The position numbers and the translations under genes are program-made. Shown here piece after piece: positions 43,586-52,914 of a DNA stretch of 64,000 bases. Origin of the DNA: Mucilaginibacter ginsenosidivorax (lineage in GTDB: Bacteria; Bacteroidota; Bacteroidia; Sphingobacteriales; Sphingobacteriaceae). Each line of letters starts with the position of its first letter. The stretch's first letter is position 1. The notes beneath the pieces were generated by a model. That model made no database searches. It saw only the letters and a list, made by a program, of their open reading frames with translations, and was not told the DNA's origin. The stretch is taken from assembly GCF_007971525.1 (NCBI RefSeq), contig NZ_CP042437.1, forward strand, positions 868,001 to 932,000, read 5' to 3'.

Positions 43586-46500
43586 TTAAAGCTTAATGTT
43601 TATACCTGCATTAAACACGCGCTGTATGGGGTATGCCAAACCATACACTTCCGGATCCACGCCTTTGTAGCCGTAAAATGTGTACAGGTTTTCGCCATTG
43701 GCAAATACCCTGATGCCCGATAATCTTAATTTGCGTGCCCACTCCAGCGGCAGGCTGTATCCCACTTCGGCATTTTTAAGCCTCATGTAATTTGCCGACC
43801 GGATATACAATGTTGATAGCAAACCATTGTTAACATTGCCGGTTGATGATAAGCGCGGCAGGGTAGCTATATCGGCGGTTTCTGGTGTCCACCTTCCGGT
43901 TAAGGCGTCATAGCCCTGGCCCGAGTAAATGTTACCAAACGGACCAATGCCTGCAAAGCCATTTACCAGGTTGTTGTTGTAAATAATCTGGTGGTTGGTA
44001 ACGCCCTGCATAATTACGCTTACACTAAAACCTTTATAGTTAACACCAAACGATAAGCCGTAATAAATTAAAGGTTTGGTATTGGCTATAGCCGATTGAT
44101 CAAACTGGTTAATAACGTGGTCGCCGTTAAGATCTTTGTATTTTACATCTCCTGCCTGTGGCGTGTAGCCCACTGTGGTGGCGCTGGCGGCCGCATCCTG
44201 CGCGTTTTTAAAGAAACCCAAAGCAGTATAGCCAAATATCACATCGTTTGATAAGCCGGTGTGCCTTAACCATGGATACGGCGCGGGCTCTTCATCGCTG
44301 AATACATTGGTTGATGTTTGGCGGGTTGCATTACCGGTAATAAAGTAATTTAAATTACCGACGTGGTCCTGGTAGGTTAAGGTAAGCTCGGTACCTTTAT
44401 ACAACTTCACACCAATATTCTCCGCCGAGTAGGTGGTTCCTAACAAGGCTATGCTATTACCGCGGGTTTGTAACAGGTCGTAGTACCTGTCATGAAAGTA
44501 ATCGGCAGTAATTTTAAAATGATCTTTAAACAGGGAGATATCGGTACCAATATCCAGTTTTTTGGCGTTTTCCCAACGGATGTAAGGGTTGGCCAGGGTA
44601 TTTTCATTATAGCTTTGAATTACGCTGCGGGCAGTACCCAGTGTATACGGGTAGCCGATTGACGTACCGTAGGTTTGCAAAAAGTTATAGTAGCCAAAAT
44701 TATCAACATTGGCGTTGCCGGTTTTGCCATAAGTAGCGCGCCATTTCCATGAGCTTATCCAGCTAATATCTTTTATAAAGCGCTCCTGCCCCATTTGCCA
44801 GCCTAAGCCAACCGCGTAAAACATGCCATACTGGTTACCGGGCGGATACCTGTTGTAGCCGCTACTATTGGCCGATGCTTCAATAAAGTATTTGCCATCG
44901 TAGTTGTAGCCCAATTTGGCCGCCCTGTTGGTGGTAACGCCAGATAAGTCATAATTTAAAACAACCGACCGGGTATCGTACAATAACATGCCGCTTACGG
45001 TGCCTTTTCCAAACTGTCTCTCGTAATTTAAAGCGGCCTGCGCAAAAGAATAACGGGCGCTTGATACCGTGGCAAAGCCGTTTGATTGCGATATTGGTGT
45101 ACCCACTGCCGAGTATGAACTATCTTTGTTAAGCAAATAGGTATTGTTTTGCAGCGACCGGTTTACCAGGCCCTGCGATTCAAAAGCCAGGTTGCCCTTT
45201 AGTTTTACCGAGAGGCCTTTTGTTACGCTGCTTAAATCGTAATTAAGATCGAGGTTGGCCATTACATCGTTACTGTTGGTGCGCTGGTAGCCCGAAAACT
45301 GCGATTGCGATAACAGGTTATTGGTAAACAAGGTAGTACCGCCGAATGATCCGTTAGGGTTATAAACGGGGTAAGCGTTGTTTGGCGTATTGTACAATGT
45401 GTTCAAGATGCCCGAGTAGCCTGTTCCCGGCTGAGTGGCCTGTTGAATACGGCCAAACAATTGCAAATCAACCGTAAACTTTTTGGTAACGTTTACACTC
45501 AAATCGGAATTGATAATGTAGCGGCTAAGTTCGTTATTGGTATTATACGTTGCAGCCGGCGAGGTTTTAAACATGCCCTGCTGATCCATATAGTTTAACG
45601 ACACACTGTATTGCGCCACGCTGCTGCCGCCGTTAACATTCAGTTTGTAGCTGCTAATTGGCGAACTGTTACGCAGCAAGGTATTAAACCAGTTTACATC
45701 CGGATGATGAGCAGGATCGGTATGGTTGCGGTAGGCGTTAAAGTCATCGGCGGTGTAAATAGTTGGCTTGCCATCGTTTTGCAGCGCTTCGTTATATAAA
45801 TAAGCATACTGGTAGGCCGGCAGTGGTTTCGGCAGATCCAGGGGATGCTGCGAACCTGCTTCGGCCGTAAACGAAATGCGGGGCGCACCTGCCTGGCCAT
45901 GTTTGGTAGTGATCAGTAAAACGCCGCGCGAGCTGTTGATGCCCAGCAAAATGTTTGACAAGGCATCCTTTAAAACCGATACAGATTCGATACTTTCCGG
46001 ATCGATAGAAGAGATTTCGCGCTGTACCCCATCAATGATGGTTATAGGCGTTTGTCCGCGCAGCGATAAACCTATTTCGGTATTATCATTTGCCGAGTAA
46101 TTGTTGTGCTGCACCACGTTGCCAATAAAATCGGCCACGGTTTGGGTGCTGGTTTGCGGGCTGGCAAAACCACTGTATTGCTGCGTATACAAGCCTGGCA
46201 GTTGCCCCGGCAATGCATAGGTATACAACGATGCCGGTGTAGTTGTAAGCTGGTTGGTATAAATGGCGGCGACCGACCCCAGGTTTGCAAATGCCTTTTT
46301 TGTGCCGTATAATACGTTTATCGTTTCGGGCGCTTTTAAATAGGTATCAAGCAATCTTATGGTGACAGGGCTTTTACTGCTGATCTTTACTTCGCTGGTG
46401 TAATAGTTAAGCATCGTAAATACCAGCTTGTCGCCGGTGGCAGCGTTAATCTCGAAGCGACCGTCTTTATCGGTAAAGCTGGCATCGGTTTTACCTTTTA

Positions 46501-46681
46501 TCATTACCTTAACCCCGTTTAAAGGGTTGGCATATTCATCAAGTACAACCCCGCTTACCCAACCAGGATGGGTACTACCCCTGCCTGTGGTATCCTGCAT
46601 AGCTGCGTACCCGGTTTTTACCAGCATAAGCATCAATATGACGAAACCTGTAAAGCATTTCTTTAAGTAGCAATAAGCCAT
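43586..46681 (-). CDS. SusC/RagA-family TonB-dependent transporter, B (divergent plug)
   Basis: 1031 residues: signal peptide (ending TGYAAM), carboxypeptidase-D-like regulatory domain (GWVSGVVLDEYANPLNGVKV), plug and barrel. The plug is unusual: where most SusC proteins read VVVGYGTQ...VTGAVSSV, this one reads INVLYGTKKAFANLGSVAAIYTNQ and then a longer stretch before LRGQTPITIIDGVQREISSID. Nonetheless the SVLKDALSNILLGI and GVLLITTKHGQAG motifs remain. It probably carries a different oligosaccharide than SusC A. An operator-like GCTAAAACGATATTTA lies about 35 bases upstream. Confidence 0.92.
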   Translation of the reverse strand: MAYCYLKKCFTGFVILMLMLVKTGYAAMQDTTGRGSTHPGWVSGVVLDEYANPLNGVKVMIKGKTDASFTDKDGRFEINAATGDKLVFTMLNYYTSEVKISSKSPVTIRLLDTYLKAPETINVLYGTKKAFANLGSVAAIYTNQLTTTPASLYTYALPGQLPGLYTQQYSGFASPQTSTQTVADFIGNVVQHNNYSANDNTEIGLSLRGQTPITIIDGVQREISSIDPESIESVSVLKDALSNILLGINSSRGVLLITTKHGQAGAPRISFTAEAGSQHPLDLPKPLPAYQYAYLYNEALQNDGKPTIYTADDFNAYRNHTDPAHHPDVNWFNTLLRNSSPISSYKLNVNGGSSVAQYSVSLNYMDQQGMFKTSPAATYNTNNELSRYIINSDLSVNVTKKFTVDLQLFGRIQQATQPGTGYSGILNTLYNTPNNAYPVYNPNGSFGGTTLFTNNLLSQSQFSGYQRTNSNDVMANLDLNYDLSSVTKGLSVKLKGNLAFESQGLVNRSLQNNTYLLNKDSSYSAVGTPISQSNGFATVSSARYSFAQAALNYERQFGKGTVSGMLLYDTRSVVLNYDLSGVTTNRAAKLGYNYDGKYFIEASANSSGYNRYPPGNQYGMFYAVGLGWQMGQERFIKDISWISSWKWRATYGKTGNANVDNFGYYNFLQTYGTSIGYPYTLGTARSVIQSYNENTLANPYIRWENAKKLDIGTDISLFKDHFKITADYFHDRYYDLLQTRGNSIALLGTTYSAENIGVKLYKGTELTLTYQDHVGNLNYFITGNATRQTSTNVFSDEEPAPYPWLRHTGLSNDVIFGYTALGFFKNAQDAAASATTVGYTPQAGDVKYKDLNGDHVINQFDQSAIANTKPLIYYGLSFGVNYKGFSVSVIMQGVTNHQIIYNNNLVNGFAGIGPFGNIYSGQGYDALTGRWTPETADIATLPRLSSTGNVNNGLLSTLYIRSANYMRLKNAEVGYSLPLEWARKLRLSGIRVFANGENLYTFYGYKGVDPEVYGLAYPIQRVFNAGINIKL

Positions 46682-46710
46682 AGTATAAGATTTAAATTGT
46701 TGGCAATAAT

Positions 46711-46726
46711 TAAATATCGTTTTAGC
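46711..46726 (-). promoter_or_regulatory. Weak LacI-type operator before SusC B
   Basis: On the minus strand GCTAAAACGATATTTA. It shares its first 11 bases with the GH78 operator (GCTAAAACGAT). Confidence 0.4.
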
Positions 46727-46788
46727 AGCTACCTCAACCTGTTATTTTAAAACAAGATTAATTCAGCATCCTTTTGTATTATAATTGG

Positions 46789-47790
46789 TTACGAGCACTT
46801 AAAAGTGTAAACAAACGGCGCCAGTGTGTTACCATAGCCAACCTTTGCCGTGCCTGTTTTATCGGTAATGAAATACTCTATTTTGGTGATGGTTTGCGCG
46901 GCCGTAGTATTAAAAAACGATTTGGGCCAAAACGTTAGCTGGTACTTTTTACTGTTTGGCACCGCCTGTATCATTTTGGTTTTATCGGTTTGCTCGCAAA
47001 CGCTGATGGTTTTACCATCGCTGGTATAAGCGGTAGCGCACAGGTAAGTTTCGGTAGCGTTGTTTAGCGGTGTGTTAACAACAGTACCATCAAAAGTTAA
47101 AGTAATGATGTCATTATCTAACGATTTTGGCGGGTTAACAGTGGTAAGCTGCGGATTGCAAAAATCAATCAGGTCGCCGGTGCCGCCTGTAACTTCAAAG
47201 CAGGGTGTTACCACTTCGCTGTAATAGGTACCAAACTGATCGCTGGTAAAGCCGTGGCCGGTATCGGTAATGGTGTAGCCTAATTTTACCAGGTAGTTAT
47301 TATTATCGGCAGCCACTTTTGTTTTAATGGTGATATCGCCCTTAAATTCAAGCCCGCCGGTGTGCGAATATGCTTTATCTGATTGATAAGCCACCCATTC
47401 CATATCGTCAATAAGGTTACCACCTATCTGGAAAGTTTTTTTCATGTAGGCTGTCCAGGTAAGGCCGTTTCCGTTTTTGCCTAAGGTTCCTTCGGGTATC
47501 AGCGTCATGTTGCCGCTGCCCTGCGCGCCGGAGTAGGTTACAACGGTATTTTGTGCCGCTTTCCATCCTTTAGGGACCAAAAAGCCAAACACCAGGTAGT
47601 CTGGGCCGCCATCTGCAGCGGTTGGTATAGATAGGTGAACAGTTACCGTCATTGTAGACCCTGCTGTTGCAGTTGCAGGCTGGTCAACGCTGGTTATCAC
47701 CTCGCCGCAGCAGGCCAGCACAATAGCCAGGGCAGTTAAGGCACAAAACTTCCATAAACCTTTACCTTTTATATGTAAGTATGATCTCAT
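46789..47790 (-). CDS. DUF4961 surface lipoprotein
   Basis: 333 residues with a lipobox (VLACCGE, Cys27 or 28). Two beta-sandwich parts: an N-terminal Ig-like domain (TMTVTVHLSIPTAADGGPDYLVFGFLVPKGWK) and a C-terminal one (KYQLTFWPKSFFNT...). DUF4961 proteins accompany SusD and DUF5004 in PULs and are thought to be surface glycan-binding proteins; no direct function is established. Located between DUF5004 and SusC B. Confidence 0.83.
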   Translation of the reverse strand: MRSYLHIKGKGLWKFCALTALAIVLACCGEVITSVDQPATATAGSTMTVTVHLSIPTAADGGPDYLVFGFLVPKGWKAAQNTVVTYSGAQGSGNMTLIPEGTLGKNGNGLTWTAYMKKTFQIGGNLIDDMEWVAYQSDKAYSHTGGLEFKGDITIKTKVAADNNNYLVKLGYTITDTGHGFTSDQFGTYYSEVVTPCFEVTGGTGDLIDFCNPQLTTVNPPKSLDNDIITLTFDGTVVNTPLNNATETYLCATAYTSDGKTISVCEQTDKTKMIQAVPNSKKYQLTFWPKSFFNTTAAQTITKIEYFITDKTGTAKVGYGNTLAPFVYTFKCS

Positions 47791-47824
47791 AAAATCTGTT
47801 GTATTAGTATGTTATGGTTTATGG

Positions 47825-48268
47825 TTAGTTAACTTTTTGCAGTACGTACACATAGCTGTTGTTTGGGCAGCCCGGGCTAAAAGTGATGCTCAGCTGCCTT
47901 TTGCCATTCACAATAGGGTAATTGAATGGTGTTGATACAGCGGTGCCCCCGGTTGCCGTAAACGTTATTTTAAACGGATATTCCGGATCGTCGAGCGAGA
48001 ATTTGCCGTTGGCATTTACCAAAAAAGGCAGCGGGTTTTCAATGGTATAGCCGCCATCTTTAAAGTTTACCCTGAATTTGGTAAAATCGATAAGGGTGGT
48101 AAGCTCGGTGCCGTTGCGGGTTGCCCTGATCACCTGCCAGCTGCCCGTGATATCTTTGATAGATTCTTTTACCGGCAATACCTTTTCGGCTTTGCATGAT
48201 GCCATCAAAATAGCCGCTATCGCTACCAGCAAAAAGCCGCACTGTTGCATTATATTATTCTTTTTCAT
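47825..48268 (-). CDS. DUF5004 lipocalin-like lipoprotein
   Basis: 147 residues with lipobox LMASC (Cys25). A lipocalin-like opening DITGSWQVIRATRNGTEL and closing NNSYVYVLQKVN fit the DUF5004 family, which follows SusD in many Bacteroidota glycan loci. Role: probable accessory surface-binding protein. 24 bases after the SusD gene, 34 before the DUF4961 gene. Confidence 0.8.
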   Translation of the reverse strand: MKKNNIMQQCGFLLVAIAAILMASCKAEKVLPVKESIKDITGSWQVIRATRNGTELTTLIDFTKFRVNFKDGGYTIENPLPFLVNANGKFSLDDPEYPFKITFTATGGTAVSTPFNYPIVNGKRQLSITFSPGCPNNSYVYVLQKVN

Positions 48269-48292
48269 TTGCTTTTTATCTTATAATGGTGA

Positions 48293-50044
48293 TCAATACC
48301 CCGGGTTTTGTAACATCTCAGGCGATTTGGCTACCTCCGTTTGCGGGAAAGGCCACAGGTACATAGCCGTGCGGAAGTTGCGCTTGCGCACCGGGAAGGT
48401 TTTATAAGTAACCGATGCATTATTGCGGTCAACCTCCATACCGTAGGTTTGAATGTTGTCGGTTTGGTCGGCTATTTTCCAGCGGCGCACATCCCAAAAG
48501 CGGTGCTCCTCAAATGCCAGCTCAATACGGCGTTCGTTCTGAATGGCTTTGCGCATATCGGCCTGGTTTAAGCCGGTTGGCAACTGGTACGGGTTTAACC
48601 CTGCCCGCTGGCGGATAGCCTCAACAGCCTGGTAAACCTGTGTGGTTGGGCCCTCATATTCGTTGGCCGCCTCGGCGTAGTTAAGCAAAATTTCGGCATA
48701 GCGTATTAATGGCCAGCATCTTTTGGTTGGATGTGTAAAATCCTGCGATACGGCATCCGGATCGAGCATTTTGTTGGTGTAGTAGCCCGTACGGGTGCCC
48801 ACGTTAACTGCGTCGGGACCTGTCGATTGGCCATTATAGGTACCGGTAAAAATATTAATAGGCGATTTGCCCGACGACAGCCTGTTTTGGATAAGCGTTT
48901 GATCGCGGATAACCGTATAATCTAAACGTGGGTCGCGGTTGGCATAAGGGTTTTGCGGGTCGTAGCCGGATGTTGGGTCGGTGATGGCTTTGCCCGTGTT
49001 CATCGGGAATGCATCAACTAAACCCTGCAAAGGCAGAGCGCCATTTTTGCCCGTACGCGATGGTGGTTGCCACAGGCTCTCAAAATCGGCATTATTGCCG
49101 CGCATCAGTTCAAAAATGTATTCGGTATTCAGGGGCAAGGTAAACAGGTGCTGAAAGCCATACCCGGGTGCCGTAGCATTATCCACATTGAGTTTATAGG
49201 CTCCTGTACCAATTACTGCAATAGCGGCATCCTCGGCCAGTTTCCAGCGTTCTTTATCATAAGTGGCATAGCCTACCAGTTCTTTTGTAGCGCCATCGCC
49301 TATCGATTGCCCGTTAAATAACGGACTTGCAGCGTACAACAAAACCCTTGATTTTAAGGCCAGGCAGGCACCCTTTGAAGCGCGGCCATAGTTTAAGCCG
49401 CTTTGAACGGTTGGCAACTCCAGCGCGGCGGTATCGCAATCGGCCAAAATATAGTTTACCGTTTCGGCGTAGGTATTCCGTTTTGCGGGGATGGCATCTG
49501 TGTAGTTGTAAATTTTATCGTTAACTATATGCACCCCGCCATAGTGTTTCAACAATATAGCATAGTACCAGGCCCTTAAAAAATGAGCTTCGGCGCGCAT
49601 CTGCGTTTTGGTAAAATTATTTATAGGCGATTTTGGCAAATTGGCCAGCAGCTGGTTTACCGCACGAATGTTGGTATAGCTGTTTTTATAAGCATCATCG
49701 GTAACTACAGCTGCGTTTATAGTGCCCGATTCAAAAGCCAAAGCGGTAGAGCCGGCCGATGTGTAAACCTCGGCTTCGTCAGATGCGGCATCGAGCCCGC
49801 CGTTGGTTGTGGGCGATAAAATAGGCCCGTATAAAAAGCGGCCGGGGTTAAAGCTGAAACCCACATTACTGTAGATGTTTGACAAAAACGCCACCGTATT
49901 GGCGCTATCGGCAAATACCGTGCTTTGGGTTAAGTTTGATGTAGTGGTTTGCCCCAGGAAACCATCCTTTTTACAGGATGACATGCCCCAAAGCGCAAGC
50001 CCGATCATCGAAAAAGTAAGAACCTTGAAGTAAATTTTTTTCAT
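48293..50044 (-). CDS. SusD/RagB-family surface lipoprotein, B (operon leader)
   Basis: 583 residues with lipobox GMSSC (Cys24). SusD core motifs: TQMRAEAHFLRAWYYAILLKHYGGVHIV, CLALKSRVLLYAASPLFNGQ, YANRDPRLDYTVIRD, NERRIELAFEEHRFWDVRRWK, YLWPFPQTEVAKSPEMLQNPGY. It is the first gene of its transcript: a terminator (50305-50330) closes the preceding esterase operon, and a promoter with two operators lies in the gap. No SusC precedes it, which is unusual; the nearest SusC is three genes downstream. Confidence 0.94.
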   Translation of the reverse strand: MKKIYFKVLTFSMIGLALWGMSSCKKDGFLGQTTTSNLTQSTVFADSANTVAFLSNIYSNVGFSFNPGRFLYGPILSPTTNGGLDAASDEAEVYTSAGSTALAFESGTINAAVVTDDAYKNSYTNIRAVNQLLANLPKSPINNFTKTQMRAEAHFLRAWYYAILLKHYGGVHIVNDKIYNYTDAIPAKRNTYAETVNYILADCDTAALELPTVQSGLNYGRASKGACLALKSRVLLYAASPLFNGQSIGDGATKELVGYATYDKERWKLAEDAAIAVIGTGAYKLNVDNATAPGYGFQHLFTLPLNTEYIFELMRGNNADFESLWQPPSRTGKNGALPLQGLVDAFPMNTGKAITDPTSGYDPQNPYANRDPRLDYTVIRDQTLIQNRLSSGKSPINIFTGTYNGQSTGPDAVNVGTRTGYYTNKMLDPDAVSQDFTHPTKRCWPLIRYAEILLNYAEAANEYEGPTTQVYQAVEAIRQRAGLNPYQLPTGLNQADMRKAIQNERRIELAFEEHRFWDVRRWKIADQTDNIQTYGMEVDRNNASVTYKTFPVRKRNFRTAMYLWPFPQTEVAKSPEMLQNPGY

Positions 50045-50105
50045 ATTACAGGTTTATTTACAATAGCATATTTTTAACACTACAAGTCCATTTAAACAAT
50101 ATCGA

Positions 50106-50119
50106 AAAATCGATTTAGC
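50106..50119 (-). promoter_or_regulatory. Promoter-proximal LacI-type operator of the SusD-led operon
   Basis: AAAATCGATTTAGC (minus: GCTAAATCGATTTT), centre CG at 50111-50112, about 65 bases before the SusD start and 110 bases from a second site, a distance that permits looping. Confidence 0.65.
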
Positions 50120-50201
50120 TAAATTTGACAGCTTTACGCAGATTGCCTAAAAAAAAGTATATTGGTATTAGTTGGTTTACAACAGATGTTTAATCTGACT
50201 G

Positions 50202-50232
50202 CTAATTTAAATCATAAAAACGATTTAGCAAA
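50202..50232 (-). promoter_or_regulatory. Promoter plus distal LacI-type operator of the SusD-led operon
   Basis: On the minus strand TTTG (plus 50229-50232), a 19-base spacer, and TAAATTAG (50202-50209; one mismatch to TAnnTTTG). The spacer holds TAAATCGTTTTT, part of the operator GCTAAATCGTTTTT (50216-50229). Confidence 0.65.
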
Positions 50233-50304
50233 TTTTTTGAACACTTTTTTTTAATTTATTTTGTTTGCATTAAAATCTGATAAAAATTAAAAAAGTGTTT
50301 AAAA

Positions 50305-50330
50305 ACCGGGCCAAATATTACAAGCCCGGT
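50305..50330 (-). terminator. Intrinsic terminator of the GDSL-esterase operon
   Basis: ACCGGGC (50305-50311) and GCCCGGT (50324-50330) around a 12-base loop, followed by TTTTT on the minus strand, 25 bases after the esterase stop. Confidence 0.78.
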
Positions 50331-50354
50331 AATTAAATTTCGTAACACTATCCC

Positions 50355-51176
50355 CTACTTTATTTTGTTAAAGTAGCGGCTAAAAAACAGCGCCTGGTAA
50401 ACAACCGAGTTGCTCCAAAATTCCCAGGTATGCGCTCCAGGCCTTACTGTAAAATCATGCGGAATCTTACGCATTAAAAGCTCATTATGAAAAGCAACAT
50501 TTGCCGGGTATAAAAAGTCATCGTAACCGCAATCAAACGTAATAAGCAGCGAGTTTGGTTTTAACAGGTATATCATATTGATAACGCTGTTTTTTTCCCA
50601 CCTTTCGGGATATTGGCTGTATTTTCCCAATACCTGCTCGATACCAAACGCATCCGAAAAGGGCCTGATATCCAACGCGCCGCTCATGCTGCCCGCCGCG
50701 CCAAAAGTATCCTGGTGTTTAAAGGCGATGTACATGGCACCGTGTCCACCCATACTTAAGCCTGTAATGGCCCTCCCGCTCCTATCGGCAATTGTAGCGT
50801 AATGTTTATCAACCCAGTTCACCAGTTCGGTTCCAACATAGGTTTCGTATTGCCAGTCCTTATTCATGGGGCTATCAAAATACCAGCCTGCAAAATTGCC
50901 GTCGGGACATACAATCATCATTTGATACTCATCGGCCAGTTTGGTAATGGCGGGTACTTTTAAAATCCAATCGCTGTAATTGCCGCTAAAGCCATGCAAC
51001 AGGTACAGCACCGGAAACTTTTTGCCTGCCTGGTAACCTGCAGGCCTTATTACTACCGCCTTAATATCCTGGCGCATGGCATTGCTGTGCGTTAAAACGG
51101 TATCTACCGTAGCTGCATCAACCTTTATAAAGCTTATAAAAAAGGCTATAAGGGCTATTATTGTTTTTTTATTCAT
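50355..51176 (-). CDS. Secreted esterase, esterase-D/CE1-like alpha/beta hydrolase
   Basis: 273 residues with a signal peptide (ending VDAA). The fold markers are FPVLYLLHGFSGNYSDW (oxyanion region), nucleophile Ser about 140 in ITGLSMGGHG, an acidic FDCGYDDF, and catalytic His about 248 in RPGAHTWEFW. CE1/esterase-D family members release acetyl or feruloyl groups from glycans. It is the second gene of an operon with a GDSL hydrolase; the pair points to an esterified substrate. Confidence 0.88.
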   Translation of the reverse strand: MNKKTIIALIAFFISFIKVDAATVDTVLTHSNAMRQDIKAVVIRPAGYQAGKKFPVLYLLHGFSGNYSDWILKVPAITKLADEYQMMIVCPDGNFAGWYFDSPMNKDWQYETYVGTELVNWVDKHYATIADRSGRAITGLSMGGHGAMYIAFKHQDTFGAAGSMSGALDIRPFSDAFGIEQVLGKYSQYPERWEKNSVINMIYLLKPNSLLITFDCGYDDFLYPANVAFHNELLMRKIPHDFTVRPGAHTWEFWSNSVVYQALFFSRYFNKIK

Positions 51177-51203
51177 ATGGGTATAGGTGTTTTCCGGTTG
51201 TGG

Positions 51204-52589
51204 TTATTTGGCAGCTATGATAGTAATGCGGTGATTTTTGGGTTTGTTAATGGCATAAATCTGGTCGGTTAATACATCCGTTTCTTTTTGCCAGGCATCG
51301 CGCAGGCTTTTGTAACGGGCGCGGCTGTAGTTATCTTTATTGCCGTTCACAAAAATGTCCTTCACAGCGTATTTTTTTACGGTATCCATAGCGGCGTTGC
51401 TATCGTTGTGCAACAAACCTTTACCCTTTAAAAAATCATACTGCATCCAAACGTACATTCTTGTACGGCGTTCAATATCCCAGCGCTCTTCGTTAAGTTC
51501 GCGAACCTGGATGGCCTGCTGGTATTGGGGAGTAGTGGTAATTTCGGCCATGTTAACGCCATCGGCCAGTTGCCGGGCCGACCAGTTGCCTATCTGCTCG
51601 CCGTCAATCATCACCTTATAATCGCCGTCTTTTAGGCCTTTAACGCTCAACAATTCCTGGTTAAAATCTTTGGTAAACGGAACTACCTTTAGCGCATCGG
51701 CCTGTTTTTTACGATTGCCCCAGCCACGCGGAATGGTATCAATTGGATAAGGCAACGAATTGGCCAGGTAATTAAACGCAACCGAATCTGCACCGGCCGT
51801 TACGTTACTGATGCGGCAGTTTACGGCTTTTAACACTTTTTTGCTTTGGGCATTGATGCTTAAATCGGCAACATACTGATTATCCAGCCCCTGGGCCTTT
51901 AAAAACAGGTAGGCCATTACCAGGTGTCCGTCGTTATCGGGGTGCACCCTATCGTTAGGCGTAAGGCTAAAAGTGGAATCTTTCGCCTGTTCGCGCAGGT
52001 TAATGGCTGCCATGGGGTGATAAAAATCGACATAACCATAGCCGTTTCTTTTAGCCGCTTCCTGCTGAAAATCGATAATTTTCGAAAACGCTATGCTTTT
52101 CTTAGGATAGATATTTTTGGTGGTGAACTTAGAAGTTTCATCATACGGCGAACCCAAAATGAAGATCTTTTTAATATCCGACAGACGTTTCAGCTTATCC
52201 TCCAGCATGCCGTAGTATTTGTAACTCCCCTGGATCCTTTTATCCATAACATCCTGCGCATCGGCACGGTACCATTCAAAATAGCCGCTATCATTCATGC
52301 CCCAGGTAAGGGTTAAAACGTTAGGCTTTTTATCAAGCACATCATCATCAAACCTGTCATAAATCTGGCCTATAACATCGCCGCCAATGCCTGCATTAAA
52401 ACAGGTTATCCGCATGTTGGGGTAATGCGTCATGTAATACAGCCAAATGTACGAGTGGTAGTGCCCGCCATCGGTAATGCTGTTGCCCACAAATGCCACC
52501 CTGTCGCCCGCCTTAAACGGTGCGATTTTTTGCGCGCTGGCCCAAACGGAAAGGCTAATGCCGGCTAATAGTAAAAATGCTTTTTTCAT
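51204..52589 (-). CDS. Large SGNH/GDSL hydrolase
   Basis: About 461 residues from the ATG at 52589, which begins the signal peptide (MKKAFLLLAG ... SAQ); an ATG at 52604 adds five residues. SGNH blocks: Ser37 in FVGNSITDGGH, Gly in GIGGDV, Asn in WGMNDSGYF, Asp/His in DRVHPDNDGH. The C-terminal 200 residues (RISNVTAGADSVAFNYLANSLPYPID... and a final helical part) form an extra domain found in Bacteroidota PUL-linked GDSL proteins. Likely deacetylates a glycan. Upstream are family C repeats and no recognisable operator. Confidence 0.83.
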   Translation of the reverse strand: MKKAFLLLAGISLSVWASAQKIAPFKAGDRVAFVGNSITDGGHYHSYIWLYYMTHYPNMRITCFNAGIGGDVIGQIYDRFDDDVLDKKPNVLTLTWGMNDSGYFEWYRADAQDVMDKRIQGSYKYYGMLEDKLKRLSDIKKIFILGSPYDETSKFTTKNIYPKKSIAFSKIIDFQQEAAKRNGYGYVDFYHPMAAINLREQAKDSTFSLTPNDRVHPDNDGHLVMAYLFLKAQGLDNQYVADLSINAQSKKVLKAVNCRISNVTAGADSVAFNYLANSLPYPIDTIPRGWGNRKKQADALKVVPFTKDFNQELLSVKGLKDGDYKVMIDGEQIGNWSARQLADGVNMAEITTTPQYQQAIQVRELNEERWDIERRTRMYVWMQYDFLKGKGLLHNDSNAAMDTVKKYAVKDIFVNGNKDNYSRARYKSLRDAWQKETDVLTDQIYAINKPKNHRITIIAAK

Positions 52590-52631
52590 TGTATGGTTGT
52601 TCAAATTATATTCTTTTCTGCGCTCTTTGTA

Positions 52632-52743
52632 ATTCCCCTCTCGAGAGGGGGAGCGAAAGACCGGGCGGCTGCAGGGGTGTGTTGGCCGGCGTTTAATTAG
52701 CTGCTCGTATAAAACACACCCCTCCCCCCTCTCAAGAGGGGAA
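52632..52743. repeat. Family C repeat, copy 1 of tandem
   Basis: ATTCCCCTCTCGAGAGGGGG ... CCCCCTCTCAAGAGGGGAAT, with internal CAGGGGTGTGTT / AACACACCCCT arms. Together with the next copy it fills the 52590-52914 gap. Confidence 0.75.
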
Positions 52744-52769
52744 TCGCACCTTCCCGCGCTTTTTTTTTA

Positions 52770-52871
52770 ATTCCCCTCTCAAGAGGGGGGCGCGAAAGGT
52801 TGAGCGATGGCAGGGGTGTGTTAGGCGGCGTTCATTAGCCTCCGTATCGCCCCCCCCCTCTCAAGAGGATC
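52770..52871. repeat. Family C repeat, copy 2 of tandem
   Basis: AATTCCCCTCTCAAGAGGGG ... CCCCCCCCTCTCAAGAGGAT, slightly degenerate. The two copies are separated by a T-rich spacer. Confidence 0.7.
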
Positions 52872-52914
52872 GCACTTTCCCCGCTTTTTCTTTTTAATTC
52901 CCTTCTGTTTCCTG

